This document shows positions 9,151-16,789 of a stretch of 64,000 bases of DNA, piece after piece. A program made the translations under genes and the position numbers. The notes beneath the pieces were generated by a model. It ran no database searches, was not told where the DNA came from, and worked only from the letters and a program-made list of their open reading frames with translations. Positions within the stretch are counted from its first letter, which is position 1; the number at the start of each line of letters is the position of its first letter. The stretch covers positions 1 to 64,000 of the forward strand of contig SHVY01000001.1 in assembly GCA_009694045.1 (NCBI GenBank). The letters are read 5' to 3'. This stretch comes from Alphaproteobacteria bacterium. Lineage in GTDB: Bacteria; Pseudomonadota; Alphaproteobacteria; SP197.

Positions 9151-10031
9151 GCGCCGCCGCCGCCGTCGATATAGCGAAAGCGGAAGGCCCCGGCGTCCGG
9201 GTCGATCCAGCCGATCGACGGCGACGGGAAGTGCGCGGTCATGACCAGATCACGGGTCGCGACGCAGGCTTCCAGGAACGCCCGCCGGGTGATGCGGGCC
9301 TGGGCCTGGTCCGCATCGAAGACCGGACTCCATTCCGGGCGGGCGCATTGGATGGGGCTGTGCATCAGGTCGCCGCACATGACCGCGCCATGGCCGCGCG
9401 AGGCGAAGCGCACCGCCACATGACCCGGCGTATGCCCGGGCGTCGGCTCCAGGCGAACCTGGTCGTCCAACGCATGGTCCATCTCGACCAGCACCGCCTG
9501 GCCGGATTCCAGGATCGGCGCCACGCTCTCGGCGTACACCTGGTCCGGATCGCTCCGGGAGATGTGCTCCGCATGCTCGACCTCGCGGCGGGCCAGCAGG
9601 TACTTGGCATTGGGAAACGTCGGCACCCAGCGGCCGTCGCGCAGCCGGGTATTCCAGCCGCAATGGTCGAGGTGCAGGTGGGTGCAGAACACGTAGTCGA
9701 CCGTCTCCGGCGCGACCCCCGTCGCGGCCAGATCGGACAGGTAGGTGCCGCCCGTGCGCTGGTTCCACCGCGGATCGGACAGCAGGGTCTTGTCGTTGCC
9801 GTAGCAGGTGTCGATCAGGATCGTGTGGTGGCGGGTGCGGATCACGTAGGACTGGTACGGGATGATCATCTTGCCCGTGTCCGGGCAGATTGCTTTCGGC
9901 ACCAGCCAGGGACGCAGCGGCGCCAGATTCTCCGGCGTCGCCTCGGCGAACCACTCGGACGGCAGGGCGGACGGCCCCTCCTCCTCGATCACCCGGTCGA
10001 CCCGGATGTCTCCCAGCTCCAGCGCTGCCAT
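9147..10031 (-). CDS. MBL-fold metallo-hydrolase
   Basis: The 294-residue protein carries the dinuclear metal motif 'THLHLDHCGW' (HxHxDH) near residue 110, 'GHTPGH', 'CGDLMH' and a late His in 'MTAHFPSPS', so all expected metal ligands of a metallo-beta-lactamase fold are present. Size and motif spacing resemble lactonase/alkylsulfatase-like soluble hydrolases, including N-acyl-homoserine-lactone lactonases, but nothing fixes the substrate. The ATG at 10031 has GGAG about nine bases upstream; the longer ORF-track start runs into repeat DNA and is rejected. It is divergent from argD, with a composite repeat between them. Confidence 0.85.
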   Translation of the reverse strand: MAALELGDIRVDRVIEEEGPSALPSEWFAEATPENLAPLRPWLVPKAICPDTGKMIIPYQSYVIRTRHHTILIDTCYGNDKTLLSDPRWNQRTGGTYLSDLAATGVAPETVDYVFCTHLHLDHCGWNTRLRDGRWVPTFPNAKYLLARREVEHAEHISRSDPDQVYAESVAPILESGQAVLVEMDHALDDQVRLEPTPGHTPGHVAVRFASRGHGAVMCGDLMHSPIQCARPEWSPVFDADQAQARITRRAFLEACVATRDLVMTAHFPSPSIGWIDPDAGAFRFRYIDGGGGA

Positions 10032-10137
10032 GGCGTGCTCCAAGGTTCCAGCGTACCCTGCCACTCTACCCCACGCACAGGCTGGCGCGGTCGTTGACTC
10101 GGGCGGGAGAGCCGCCGATACTCTCGCCCTTTTTCCA

Positions 10138-10302
10138 AGTGTCCCAATTCCGGAATTCGCCCGACCTCGCGGCAACCCTCGGAGCGAATTCCGGAATCGA
10201 GGGGATACTGGCGAATCATTGATTCTAGTGTCGTTCTTGGTTTCGAAGTTCGCATCCAAGGGTTGCCGCGTGACAGGGCGAACTTCGAAACCACGACACT
10301 AG
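10138..10302. repeat. Composite palindromic element B-A (165 bp), copy 1
   Basis: Two palindromes stand side by side. B (10138-10209) starts AGTGTCCCAATTCCGG and its right arm is degenerate. A (10225-10302) runs from CTAGTGTCG to CGACACTAG with inner arms GGTTTCGAAGTTCGC and GCGAACTTCGAAACC. The whole unit recurs in inverted orientation at 53514-53677. It fills most of the 10032-10339 gap between the MBL gene and argD; no ORF or transposase is present. Confidence 0.8.
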
Positions 10303-10339
10303 CGCCGGCGAATTTTCCGATGCTGTCAGGGCCACCCCG

Positions 10340-11518
10340 ATGAGCGACATGCCCCCGTTGATGCCGACTTACGCGCGCGCCGATCTGGCGTTCGAGCGCG
10401 GCCAGGGCGCCTATCTGTTCACGGCCGACGGGCGACGCTACCTCGACTTCGGCAGCGGCATCGCGGTGACCGGGCTCGGCCACGCGCACCCGCACCTGGT
10501 GGCGGCGCTGACCGCGCAGGCGGCGAAGGTCTGGCACGTCTCCAACATCTACCGCATTCCCGAACAGGAGCGTCTGGCGCGGCGTCTGGTCGACGCCTCG
10601 TTCGCCGATACCGTGTTCTTCGGCAATTCCGGCGCCGAGGCGATCGAGTGCGGCATCAAGATGGTGCGCAAGTACCACGACGCCACCGGCCACCCGGAGC
10701 GCTATCGAATCATCACCTTCGAAGGCGCCTTCCACGGCCGCACTCTGGCCACCATCTCGGCCGGCAAACAGCCGAAGCACGTCGCCGGTTTCGATCCCCT
10801 CGTGGACGGCTTCGACCAGGTTCCCTTCAACGACGGCAACGCGCTGCGCGCCGCGATCGGCCGGGAGACGGCGGCGATCCTGGTGGAGCCGGTGCAGGGC
10901 GAAAGTGGAATCCGGAGTGCCGACCCGCGTTTCCTGCAGGAGTTGCGGCGGACCGCAGACGAGTTTGGCCTGCTGCTGTTCTACGACGAGGTGCAGACCG
11001 GGATGGGCCGCACCGGCAAGCTGTTCGCCCACGAATGGTCGGGCGCGAAACCGGACGTGATGGCGGTGGCCAAGGCGTTGGGCGGCGGCGTCCCGGTCGG
11101 CGCCTGCCTCGCTACCGCCGCCGCCGCGCAAGGCATGACCGCCGGCACCCACGGCTCGACGTTCGGCGGCAACCCGCTGGCGATGGCGGCGGCGAACGCG
11201 GTGCTGGACGTGATGCTGGCCGACGGATTCCTCGAGAGCGTCCAGAAGCACGCGCGGCTTCTGCGTACCCGCCTCGACGATCTCGCGCGCCGGCATCCCA
11301 AGGTGATCGCTGAGGTGCGGGGCCAGGGTCTGCTCCTGGGGCTGCGCCTGGTGCCGCCCGCCAACGAGATGATCGAGAAGCTGCGCGGCGCGGGGCTGCT
11401 CACCATTCCCGCCGGCGACAACGTGGTGCGGATTCTGCCGCCGCTGATCGTCGGCGAGGCCGAGATCGACGAGGCGATCCGCATCCTTGACGGCGTCTGC
11501 GCCGAGCTTGGCGCATGA
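10340..11518 (+). CDS. argD: Acetylornithine/ornithine-family aminotransferase
   Basis: The 392-residue class-III PLP aminotransferase matches ArgD in length and motifs: '[15 protein letters not shown]', '[15 protein letters not shown]', 'FHGRT', '[13 protein letters not shown]' and the Schiff-base lysine in '[14 protein letters not shown]' near residue 243. ArgD converts N-acetylglutamate semialdehyde to N-acetylornithine with glutamate as amino donor. Its TGA overlaps the ATG of argF (ATGA), and the argD-argF order is a common alphaproteobacterial arginine operon, which supports this assignment over other omega-aminotransferases. It may also serve as succinyldiaminopimelate aminotransferase. 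Confidence 0.92.
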   Translation: MSDMPPLMPTYARADLAFERGQGAYLFTADGRRYLDFGSGIAVTGLGHAHPHLVAALTAQAAKVWHVSNIYRIPEQERLARRLVDASFADTVFFGNSGAEAIECGIKMVRKYHDATGHPERYRIITFEGAFHGRTLATISAGKQPKHVAGFDPLVDGFDQVPFNDGNALRAAIGRETAAILVEPVQGESGIRSADPRFLQELRRTADEFGLLLFYDEVQTGMGRTGKLFAHEWSGAKPDVMAVAKALGGGVPVGACLATAAAAQGMTAGTHGSTFGGNPLAMAAANAVLDVMLADGFLESVQKHARLLRTRLDDLARRHPKVIAEVRGQGLLLGLRLVPPANEMIEKLRGAGLLTIPAGDNVVRILPPLIVGEAEIDEAIRILDGVCAELGA

Positions 11519-12438
11519 CCGCCCTCCGCCATTTCCTGGATCTCGACGTCCTGGAGCCCGTGACCCTGCGCGGAATTCTCGACGATTCCGTCGCGCGGAA
11601 ACGCCGGCGGCGGCTGGGTCAGGTCGAAGCCCCGCTCGTGGGCAAGACCCTCGCCATGATCTTCGAGAAGCCCTCGACGCGGACCCGCGTCTCGTTCGAG
11701 GTTGCCATGCGCCAACTCGGTGGCGAAACCGTCATGCTCAGCCAGGTGGATATGCATCTGGGCCGGGGCGAATCGATCGCCGATACGGCCCGGGTCCTGT
11801 CGCGCTACGTCGATGTGATCATGATCCGCACCCAAAGCCACGACAAGCTCCTGGACCTGGCGGCGCACGCGACGGTGCCGATCATCAACGGGCTGACCGA
11901 CCGCACCCATCCGTGCCAGCTCATGGCCGACATCATGACCTTCGAGGAGCATCGCGGGCCGATCGCCGGCCGGACGATTGCCTGGTCCGGCGACGGCAAC
12001 AACATGGCCGCGTCCTGGATCCAGGCCGCCGTCCGCTTCGACTTCAAGCTCAACATCGCCTGCCCCGAAGCCTACATGCCGGCCACCCCGATCCTCACCT
12101 GGGCGAAGGAGCACCAGGGCAGGATCACGGTCAGCCACGACGTGGCGGCGGCGATCAAGGGCGCCGACTGCGTCGTGACCGACACCTGGGTCTCCATGAG
12201 CGACACCCGCACCGACGGCAAACGCGAGTTGCTCGAACCCTATCGCATCGACCGGGCGGCCATGGCGCTGGCCAAGCCCGACGCGGTCTTCATGCACTGC
12301 CTGCCGGTCTATCGCGGTCAGGAGGTCGTGCCCGAGGTGGTCGATGGGCCGCAATCGGTGGTGTGGGACGAGGCCGAGAACCGCCTGCATGCCCAGAAGG
12401 GAATCCTCGCCTGGTGTTTGAACGTACCGACGATCTGA
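11515..12438 (+). CDS. argF: Ornithine carbamoyltransferase
   Basis: The 307-residue protein contains the carbamoyl-phosphate loop '[12 protein letters not shown]' near residue 50, 'HPCQ' near residue 130 and the ornithine-loop '[11 protein letters not shown]' near residue 262, the three signatures of ornithine carbamoyltransferase. It makes citrulline from ornithine and carbamoyl phosphate in arginine synthesis. 'HCLPVYRG' replaces the commoner HCLPAHRG, a mild change next to the active site. It is translationally coupled to argD and its 3' end overlaps the hslO start by 25 bases. Confidence 0.95.
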   Translation: MTALRHFLDLDVLEPVTLRGILDDSVARKRRRRLGQVEAPLVGKTLAMIFEKPSTRTRVSFEVAMRQLGGETVMLSQVDMHLGRGESIADTARVLSRYVDVIMIRTQSHDKLLDLAAHATVPIINGLTDRTHPCQLMADIMTFEEHRGPIAGRTIAWSGDGNNMAASWIQAAVRFDFKLNIACPEAYMPATPILTWAKEHQGRITVSHDVAAAIKGADCVVTDTWVSMSDTRTDGKRELLEPYRIDRAAMALAKPDAVFMHCLPVYRGQEVVPEVVDGPQSVVWDEAENRLHAQKGILAWCLNVPTI

Positions 12439-13343
12439 TCCAGCCGTTCCGGGTCGATTCCCTCGGCGTCGTCGGCCGCGTCGTCCGGCTCGGCGATACC
12501 GTCGATACGGTCCTGCGGCAGCACGACTATCCGGCGCCAGTCTCGCACATGTTGGGCGAGACCCTGGCCCTGACGGCAAGCGTCGCCGGCGCGCTCAAGT
12601 TCGATGGCGTCCTCACCGTGCAGACCAAGAGCGACGGTCCCCTGCGGCTGATGGTCGCCGACTACGCGACCGGTGGCTGGATGCGGGGTTATGCCGCGTT
12701 CGACGCGGAGCGCCTGGCCGAAACCCGGCCCGGGGACTCCCTGACCCGGCTTCTCGGCATGGGCTACCTGGCCGTGACCGTCGACCAAGGGTCGGACACC
12801 GAGCGCTACCAAGGCATCGTCGAGCTGGTCGGTACCACCCTCGCGGAATGCGCCCTCGGTTACTTTCGTCGGTCGGAGCAGCTCCACACCGTCGTCAAGC
12901 TGGCGGCGGGCCTGGCTCCGGGCGGCCGCTGGCGCGCCGGTGCCCTGATGCTGCAACGCGAAGCGAAGGCCGGTGGGACGGGGCCCGTACGCGACGAGGA
13001 CGACGACGAGCCCTGGCGCCGGGCGCTGTCGCTCACCGGCAGCGCCACCACGGCCGAGCTCCTCGACGAGCGGTTGACCCCGGACCGGCTGCTGTACCGG
13101 CTGTACCACGAGGACGGCGTGCGGGCGTTCCAACCCTTGCCGCTGGCGTTCGGTTGTTGCTGTTCGCGCGAACGGGCCGAGGCGGTCCTGATCGCCCTTC
13201 CGGCTGAGGAAATCGGGGGCCTCGGCATCGCCGGCGAGATTCAGGTCACCTGCCAGTTCTGCAATCGTACCGAGGTCTTTACCGAGGACGAAGTGTGGGC
13301 CGCCCGCGCCGAAGAGCACCCCCGCGCCGTGTCGAGGAGCTGA
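12414..13343 (+). CDS. hslO: Hsp33 redox-regulated molecular chaperone
   Basis: The sequence from '[19 protein letters not shown]' onward matches Hsp33 throughout its length (309 residues). The redox zinc centre is visible near the C-terminus as '[10 protein letters not shown]' and 'CQFCNRTE'. Hsp33 is a cytoplasmic holdase that becomes active when these cysteines are oxidised. No ATG fits the N-terminus, so a GTG at 12414 is proposed, 25 bases inside argF; the ORF-track start at 11487 is a read-through of the argF region. Co-transcription with argDF is recurrent in alphaproteobacteria. The exact start is the main uncertainty. Confidence 0.88.
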   Translation: MFERTDDLIQPFRVDSLGVVGRVVRLGDTVDTVLRQHDYPAPVSHMLGETLALTASVAGALKFDGVLTVQTKSDGPLRLMVADYATGGWMRGYAAFDAERLAETRPGDSLTRLLGMGYLAVTVDQGSDTERYQGIVELVGTTLAECALGYFRRSEQLHTVVKLAAGLAPGGRWRAGALMLQREAKAGGTGPVRDEDDDEPWRRALSLTGSATTAELLDERLTPDRLLYRLYHEDGVRAFQPLPLAFGCCCSRERAEAVLIALPAEEIGGLGIAGEIQVTCQFCNRTEVFTEDEVWAARAEEHPRAVSRS

Positions 13344-13346
13344 ACC

Positions 13347-14228
13347 GTGAACGTCAATCTCGCGGCCACCCGCGCCGCCATCCTAGAGCACGTCCCGTTC
13401 ATGTTGACCCGCCCCTCCCCCTTCCCCTCCCGCAAGGGGAGGGGGACGCACGGATCATTTCTTGCTTCTCCCCTCCCCTTGCGGGAGGGGAAGGGGGAGG
13501 GGGCCGATCCGCCCGAGTCTACGTGGTCGGAAAGTGCTCTAGGACACGATCTCGGAGTTTCGCGCCACGGGCACGAAGCCCGAGATCGTGTCCTAGCTCA
13601 TGAATCCGTACCGATTTCGCGGCTCCGGAGTCGCCTTCGGCGACTCCGGAACTCGCGCAAGTCGGTACTTGTCGCCATCGCCCTCCTGTCCGGATGCGGC
13701 GGTGCGCCGCCGGCGGATGGCGTGGCCGAGATCACCTTCACCCACCTGCCGCCGCTCAACCTCGACGTCGCTGGCATCGAACTGGACGAGGCGTTCGTGG
13801 CGCCCCTGGAGCCGCCGCACGTCGAGGGCGATCTGCCCGTCGCCCCGGCCGACGCCGCCAAACGCTGGGTGACCGATCGGCTTGTGCCCGTTGGTGCGAC
13901 GCGGGTCGCGCGGGTCACCCTCGAGGACGCCAGCGCGATCGAGCAGGGCCTGGCGACGGAAGGCGGTATCTCCGGGCTGTTCACGGCGGAACAGGCCAAG
14001 CGCTTCGTTGTCACCGTCGCCATGCGGATCGAGATCGTCGACGAGGGCACGCGGTTCGTCGAGGGCTTCGCCACCGGGACGGCCACCAGGTCGGTGACCA
14101 TCGCCGAGGACGCGACGCTCGACGACCGCGACCGCGTCCTGCTGCGCCTGGTCGAGGCCACGATGCAGGAGTTCGACCGGAACCTGGAGCTGAGCATGCG
14201 CCGCCATCTGGCGCGGTTTCTGAGGTAG
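13347..14228 (+). CDS. Putative lipoprotein whose 5' end is interrupted by palindromic repeats
   Basis: The C-terminal part begins with a hydrophobic stretch and lipobox 'VAIALLSGC' at about residue 118. About 175 residues of an unrecognised secreted domain follow, so the product is probably an outer-membrane or periplasmic lipoprotein. Upstream of the lipobox the frame stays open for about 100 codons, but these codons are palindromic repeat DNA (13383-13668). No ATG, GTG or TTG lies between the repeats and the lipobox. The only good start is the GTG three bases after hslO. A six-base direct repeat GCCATC flanks the insert 297 bases apart, and removing 297 bases would restore a compact lipoprotein signal. 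Whether the protein is still exported is unclear. Confidence 0.6.
   Translation: MNVNLAATRAAILEHVPFMLTRPSPFPSRKGRGTHGSFLASPLPLREGKGEGADPPESTWSESALGHDLGVSRHGHEARDRVLAHESVPISRLRSRLRRLRNSRKSVLVAIALLSGCGGAPPADGVAEITFTHLPPLNLDVAGIELDEAFVAPLEPPHVEGDLPVAPADAAKRWVTDRLVPVGATRVARVTLEDASAIEQGLATEGGISGLFTAEQAKRFVVTVAMRIEIVDEGTRFVEGFATGTATRSVTIAEDATLDDRDRVLLRLVEATMQEFDRNLELSMRRHLARFLR
13383..13542. repeat. Family C repeat, copy 1 (CTAGAGCAC...GTGCTCTAG)
   Basis: A 160-bp element has terminal inverted repeats CTAGAGCAC and GTGCTCTAG and an internal pair CTCCCGCAAGGGGAGG / CCTCCCCTTGCGGGAGG. A close copy lies at 21002-21169. Both contain GGATCATTTCTTGCTTCTCC and GTCTACGTGGTC. It lies inside the lipoprotein reading frame. 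Confidence 0.75.
13539..13596. repeat. CTAG-bounded palindrome D
   Basis: A 58-bp element runs from CTAGGACACGATCTCGG to CCGAGATCGTGTCCTAG, 17-base perfect inverted arms. It shares its left CTAG with the right end of the family C repeat, so two elements abut through one CTAG. Confidence 0.75.
13608..13668. repeat. GTACCGA-bounded palindrome G
   Basis: A 61-bp imperfect palindrome runs from GTACCGATTTCGCG to CGCGCAAGTCGGTAC, with a perfect inner hairpin TCCGGAGTCGCC / GGCGACTCCGGA. It is the third palindrome in tandem inside the lipoprotein frame and ends just before the hydrophobic segment. Confidence 0.65.
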
Positions 14229-14239
14229 GAGAGGGGACC

Positions 14240-15211
14240 ATGGACGAGATTCTCGGCGACGCCGCGTTTCGCTCGCGCGACCTGATCGGGCGGCACTACG
14301 AAGTTCCGTACGCGGGCGCGACGAGCTTCCTGCGCACCCGCTACAGCCGCGACCTGAAGGACATCGACGTGGCCGTCCTCGGGGTTCCCCTCGATCTCGC
14401 GACCTCGAACCGGCCGGGAACCCGCTTCGGCCCGCGCGGCGTTCGCCAGGCCTCGGCCCAGATCGCCTGGGGTCCTCAGCACCCCTGGACCTTCGATCCG
14501 CGCGACCGCCTGGCGATCGTCGATTACGGGGACGTGCTGTTCGACTACGGCTACATCGACCGCATGCTCGCGGAAACCGAGCGCATGGCGCGGGAGATCA
14601 TCGATTCGGGGACATCGCTGCTGGCGATCGGCGGTGACCATTTCATCTCGTTGCCGCTGCTGCGCGCCCACGCGAAGCGGCACGGCAAGCTGTCCCTGGT
14701 CCACTTCGACGCCCATTCGGACACCTGGGCCGACGACCTCTACAACCACGGCACGATGTTCTATCACGCCATGAACGAGGGCCTGATCGACCCGGCGCGC
14801 TCGATCCAGATCGGCCTGCGCACCTACAACCCGCAGACCCACGGCTTCACCATCCTCGACAACGCCGCCGTGATTGGCAACGGCGCGGCCTGGGTGGCCG
14901 AGCAGGTGAGGCGCGTGGTCGGCGACGGCAAGGCGTATCTGACCTTCGACATCGATTGCCTGGACCCCTCGTTCGCGCCCGGCACCGGCACGCCGGTGTG
15001 CGGCGGGCTCTCGACCTTCCAGGCGTTCGATATCCTCGTACGGCTGGATTGGGTGAACTTCATCGGCATGGACATCGTCGAGGTCGCGCCAATCTACGAC
15101 GTGGGCGAAATCACCAGCCTCGCCGGCGCCGCCATCGCCATGCACTACCTCAGCCTTCGCGCCAAGAACCTGCCCCACCGCTCGAACGTGAAGATTCGGC
15201 GCGAGGCTTGA
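14240..15211 (+). CDS. Ureohydrolase (agmatinase/arginase family)
   Basis: The 323-residue protein has the complete dimanganese signature of ureohydrolases: 'GGDHF' near residue 132, 'DAHSDTWAD' near residue 156 and 'DIDCLDPSFAPGTGTP' near residue 238. The family hydrolyses guanidino compounds to urea; the long N-terminus and the 'CLDPSFAPGTGTP' form fit agmatinase (SpeB) or guanidinobutyrase rather than arginase. The ATG at 14240 follows AGGAGAGGGGACC; the longer ORF-track version overlaps the lipoprotein gene in another frame. Proximity to argDF hints at arginine or polyamine turnover, but a guanidinobutyrase-like role remains possible. Confidence 0.85.
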   Translation: MDEILGDAAFRSRDLIGRHYEVPYAGATSFLRTRYSRDLKDIDVAVLGVPLDLATSNRPGTRFGPRGVRQASAQIAWGPQHPWTFDPRDRLAIVDYGDVLFDYGYIDRMLAETERMAREIIDSGTSLLAIGGDHFISLPLLRAHAKRHGKLSLVHFDAHSDTWADDLYNHGTMFYHAMNEGLIDPARSIQIGLRTYNPQTHGFTILDNAAVIGNGAAWVAEQVRRVVGDGKAYLTFDIDCLDPSFAPGTGTPVCGGLSTFQAFDILVRLDWVNFIGMDIVEVAPIYDVGEITSLAGAAIAMHYLSLRAKNLPHRSNVKIRREA

Positions 15212-15217
15212 TTGGCG

Positions 15218-16789
15218 TCACCCGAGAGGTGTCAACTCCCCCTTCTCGGCCATCTCGCGCAGGCGCTTCTTGCGGATCTTGCCGCTGGCGGTGGCCGGGA
15301 AGCCGTCGACCGCGAACAGGCGCGCCGGCACCTTGAAGCGGGCGATGCGCTCGCCGCAGAACGCGGCGATTTCGGCGGCGGAGGTTGCGGCCGACAGGCG
15401 GATCGCCGCCGCCACCGCCTCGCCGTAATAACCGTCCGCGATGGCGAAGACCGCGACCTCGGCGATCGCCGGGTGCCGGGCGAGCACGCGCTCGACCTCT
15501 ACCGGATAGATGTTCTCGCCGCCGCGGATGATCATGTCCCCCAGCCGTCCGGCGGCGAGCTGCAGCCGTCCCGTGGGCGTCAGGCGGCCGAGGTCGCCGG
15601 TCTTGAGCCAGCCGTCGGGCGCCAGCACGGCTTCGGTCGCACGGAGATCGCCGTCGTAGCCGAGCATGATGCCGACGCCCCGCGCCTCCACCTGGCCCAC
15701 CGCGCCGATGGGTAGCAGGGCGCCGGTCGCCGGATCGGTGATGCGGGCCTCCATCCCCGGAAGCGGCGGCCCCGCGGTTGCGAACCGCTCGGGGTCGTCG
15801 GGGGTCGGGCAGGCCACCAGAGTGCTGGTCTCGGTCATGCCATAGACCTGCGCCAGGCCGGGGATCGGGAAGTCGCGCGCGCACGCTGCCAGCATGCCCG
15901 GATCGGCATCCGCCCCGCCGCAGGTGCCGACCCGGAGGGTGCCGAGGTCGAAGCGGCCCCGGTTGGGGTGCTGCAACATGGCGAGGTAGGAGGTCGGCAC
16001 GCCGGTCAGGACCGTGCAGCGCTCGGCCGCGACGATCCGCAGCATCTCCTCCGGGTCGAACGCCGGGACCCCCACGTAGCACGCTCGACTCTGCAGGGCA
16101 CCGGTCACATTCATGATGCAGCCGGCACAGTGGAACAGGGGAATGATCGAGGTCCAGCGATCGCCCTCGCCGATGCCGAGCCGGGTGGCCGATCCCCAGG
16201 AATCGCCCAGCATCGCGCGGTGGGTCAGCAGCGCGCCCTTCGGAAACCCGGTGGTTCCGGACGTGTAGAGCAGGCCGGCCACCGCCCCCGCCGCCACCTC
16301 CGGCAACGGCGCCCGCGACGCTCCTCCCGCCTCGACCAGCCCGGCGAAGTCGCCGTCCCTCTCGTCCGCGCCGAACGGGACCACCAGCTCGAGCACCGGC
16401 AACCCGGGCCGCAGCTCCGCGACCATGGCGAGGTAGCGGTTCGAGCGGAACGACGGTGACAAGAACAAGGCGCGGGCGCGGGAGCGGCCAAGCGCGTCCC
16501 CCAGGTCCTCGCGCCGATAGTGGGTGTTGAGCGGCACCAGCACCAGGCCGGCCAGGGCCACCGCCATCTGCACGATCGGCCACTCGATGCGGTTCTCGGC
16601 CAGCAGCGCCACCCGGTCGCCGGGTCGCAAGCCGCGCTCGATCAGGGCGCGGGCGACGGCGCTCGACGCCCGCCACCAGTCGCCATAGGTCGCGCGCCGG
16701 CGGATCCCCGGGAACACCAAGGCCTCGCGTTCGGGGGTCGCCCGCGCGGCGGCGGCCAGCGCGGCGCCCAGGGTCGGAAACGGGCTCAT
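15218..16789 (-). CDS. AMP-dependent acyl-CoA synthetase/ligase
   Basis: The 523-residue protein is a complete ANL-superfamily ligase: P-loop 'LLYTSGTTGFPKGALL' near residue 172, 'YGMTETST' near residue 307, hinge 'DLGRLTPTGRL', 'RGGENIYPVEVE' and the catalytic lysine in 'TASGKIRKKRLRE' near residue 507. It activates a carboxylic acid to an acyl-AMP and then acyl-CoA. The ATG at 16789 overlaps the TGA of the RND pump gene; the 1,129-residue ORF in the track is a read-through of pump DNA in another frame. Coupling to an efflux pump is unusual and might mean the same aromatic or fatty acid is either exported or activated. The substrate is unknown. Confidence 0.88.
   Translation of the reverse strand: MSPFPTLGAALAAAARATPEREALVFPGIRRRATYGDWWRASSAVARALIERGLRPGDRVALLAENRIEWPIVQMAVALAGLVLVPLNTHYRREDLGDALGRSRARALFLSPSFRSNRYLAMVAELRPGLPVLELVVPFGADERDGDFAGLVEAGGASRAPLPEVAAGAVAGLLYTSGTTGFPKGALLTHRAMLGDSWGSATRLGIGEGDRWTSIIPLFHCAGCIMNVTGALQSRACYVGVPAFDPEEMLRIVAAERCTVLTGVPTSYLAMLQHPNRGRFDLGTLRVGTCGGADADPGMLAACARDFPIPGLAQVYGMTETSTLVACPTPDDPERFATAGPPLPGMEARITDPATGALLPIGAVGQVEARGVGIMLGYDGDLRATEAVLAPDGWLKTGDLGRLTPTGRLQLAAGRLGDMIIRGGENIYPVEVERVLARHPAIAEVAVFAIADGYYGEAVAAAIRLSAATSAAEIAAFCGERIARFKVPARLFAVDGFPATASGKIRKKRLREMAEKGELTPLG

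Noticed and set aside
9027-10097. 356-residue plus-strand ORF opposite the MBL-fold gene
   Set aside because: It starts in repeat DNA and is antisense to a gene with full metal-binding motifs.
11487-13343. Very long hslO start at 11487
   Set aside because: The added 300 residues are an argF shadow; Hsp33 homology begins at 12414.
13383-13668. Possible CRISPR array or tandem-repeat locus
   Set aside because: The three elements are different palindromes, not equal repeats with spacers, and no cas gene is near.
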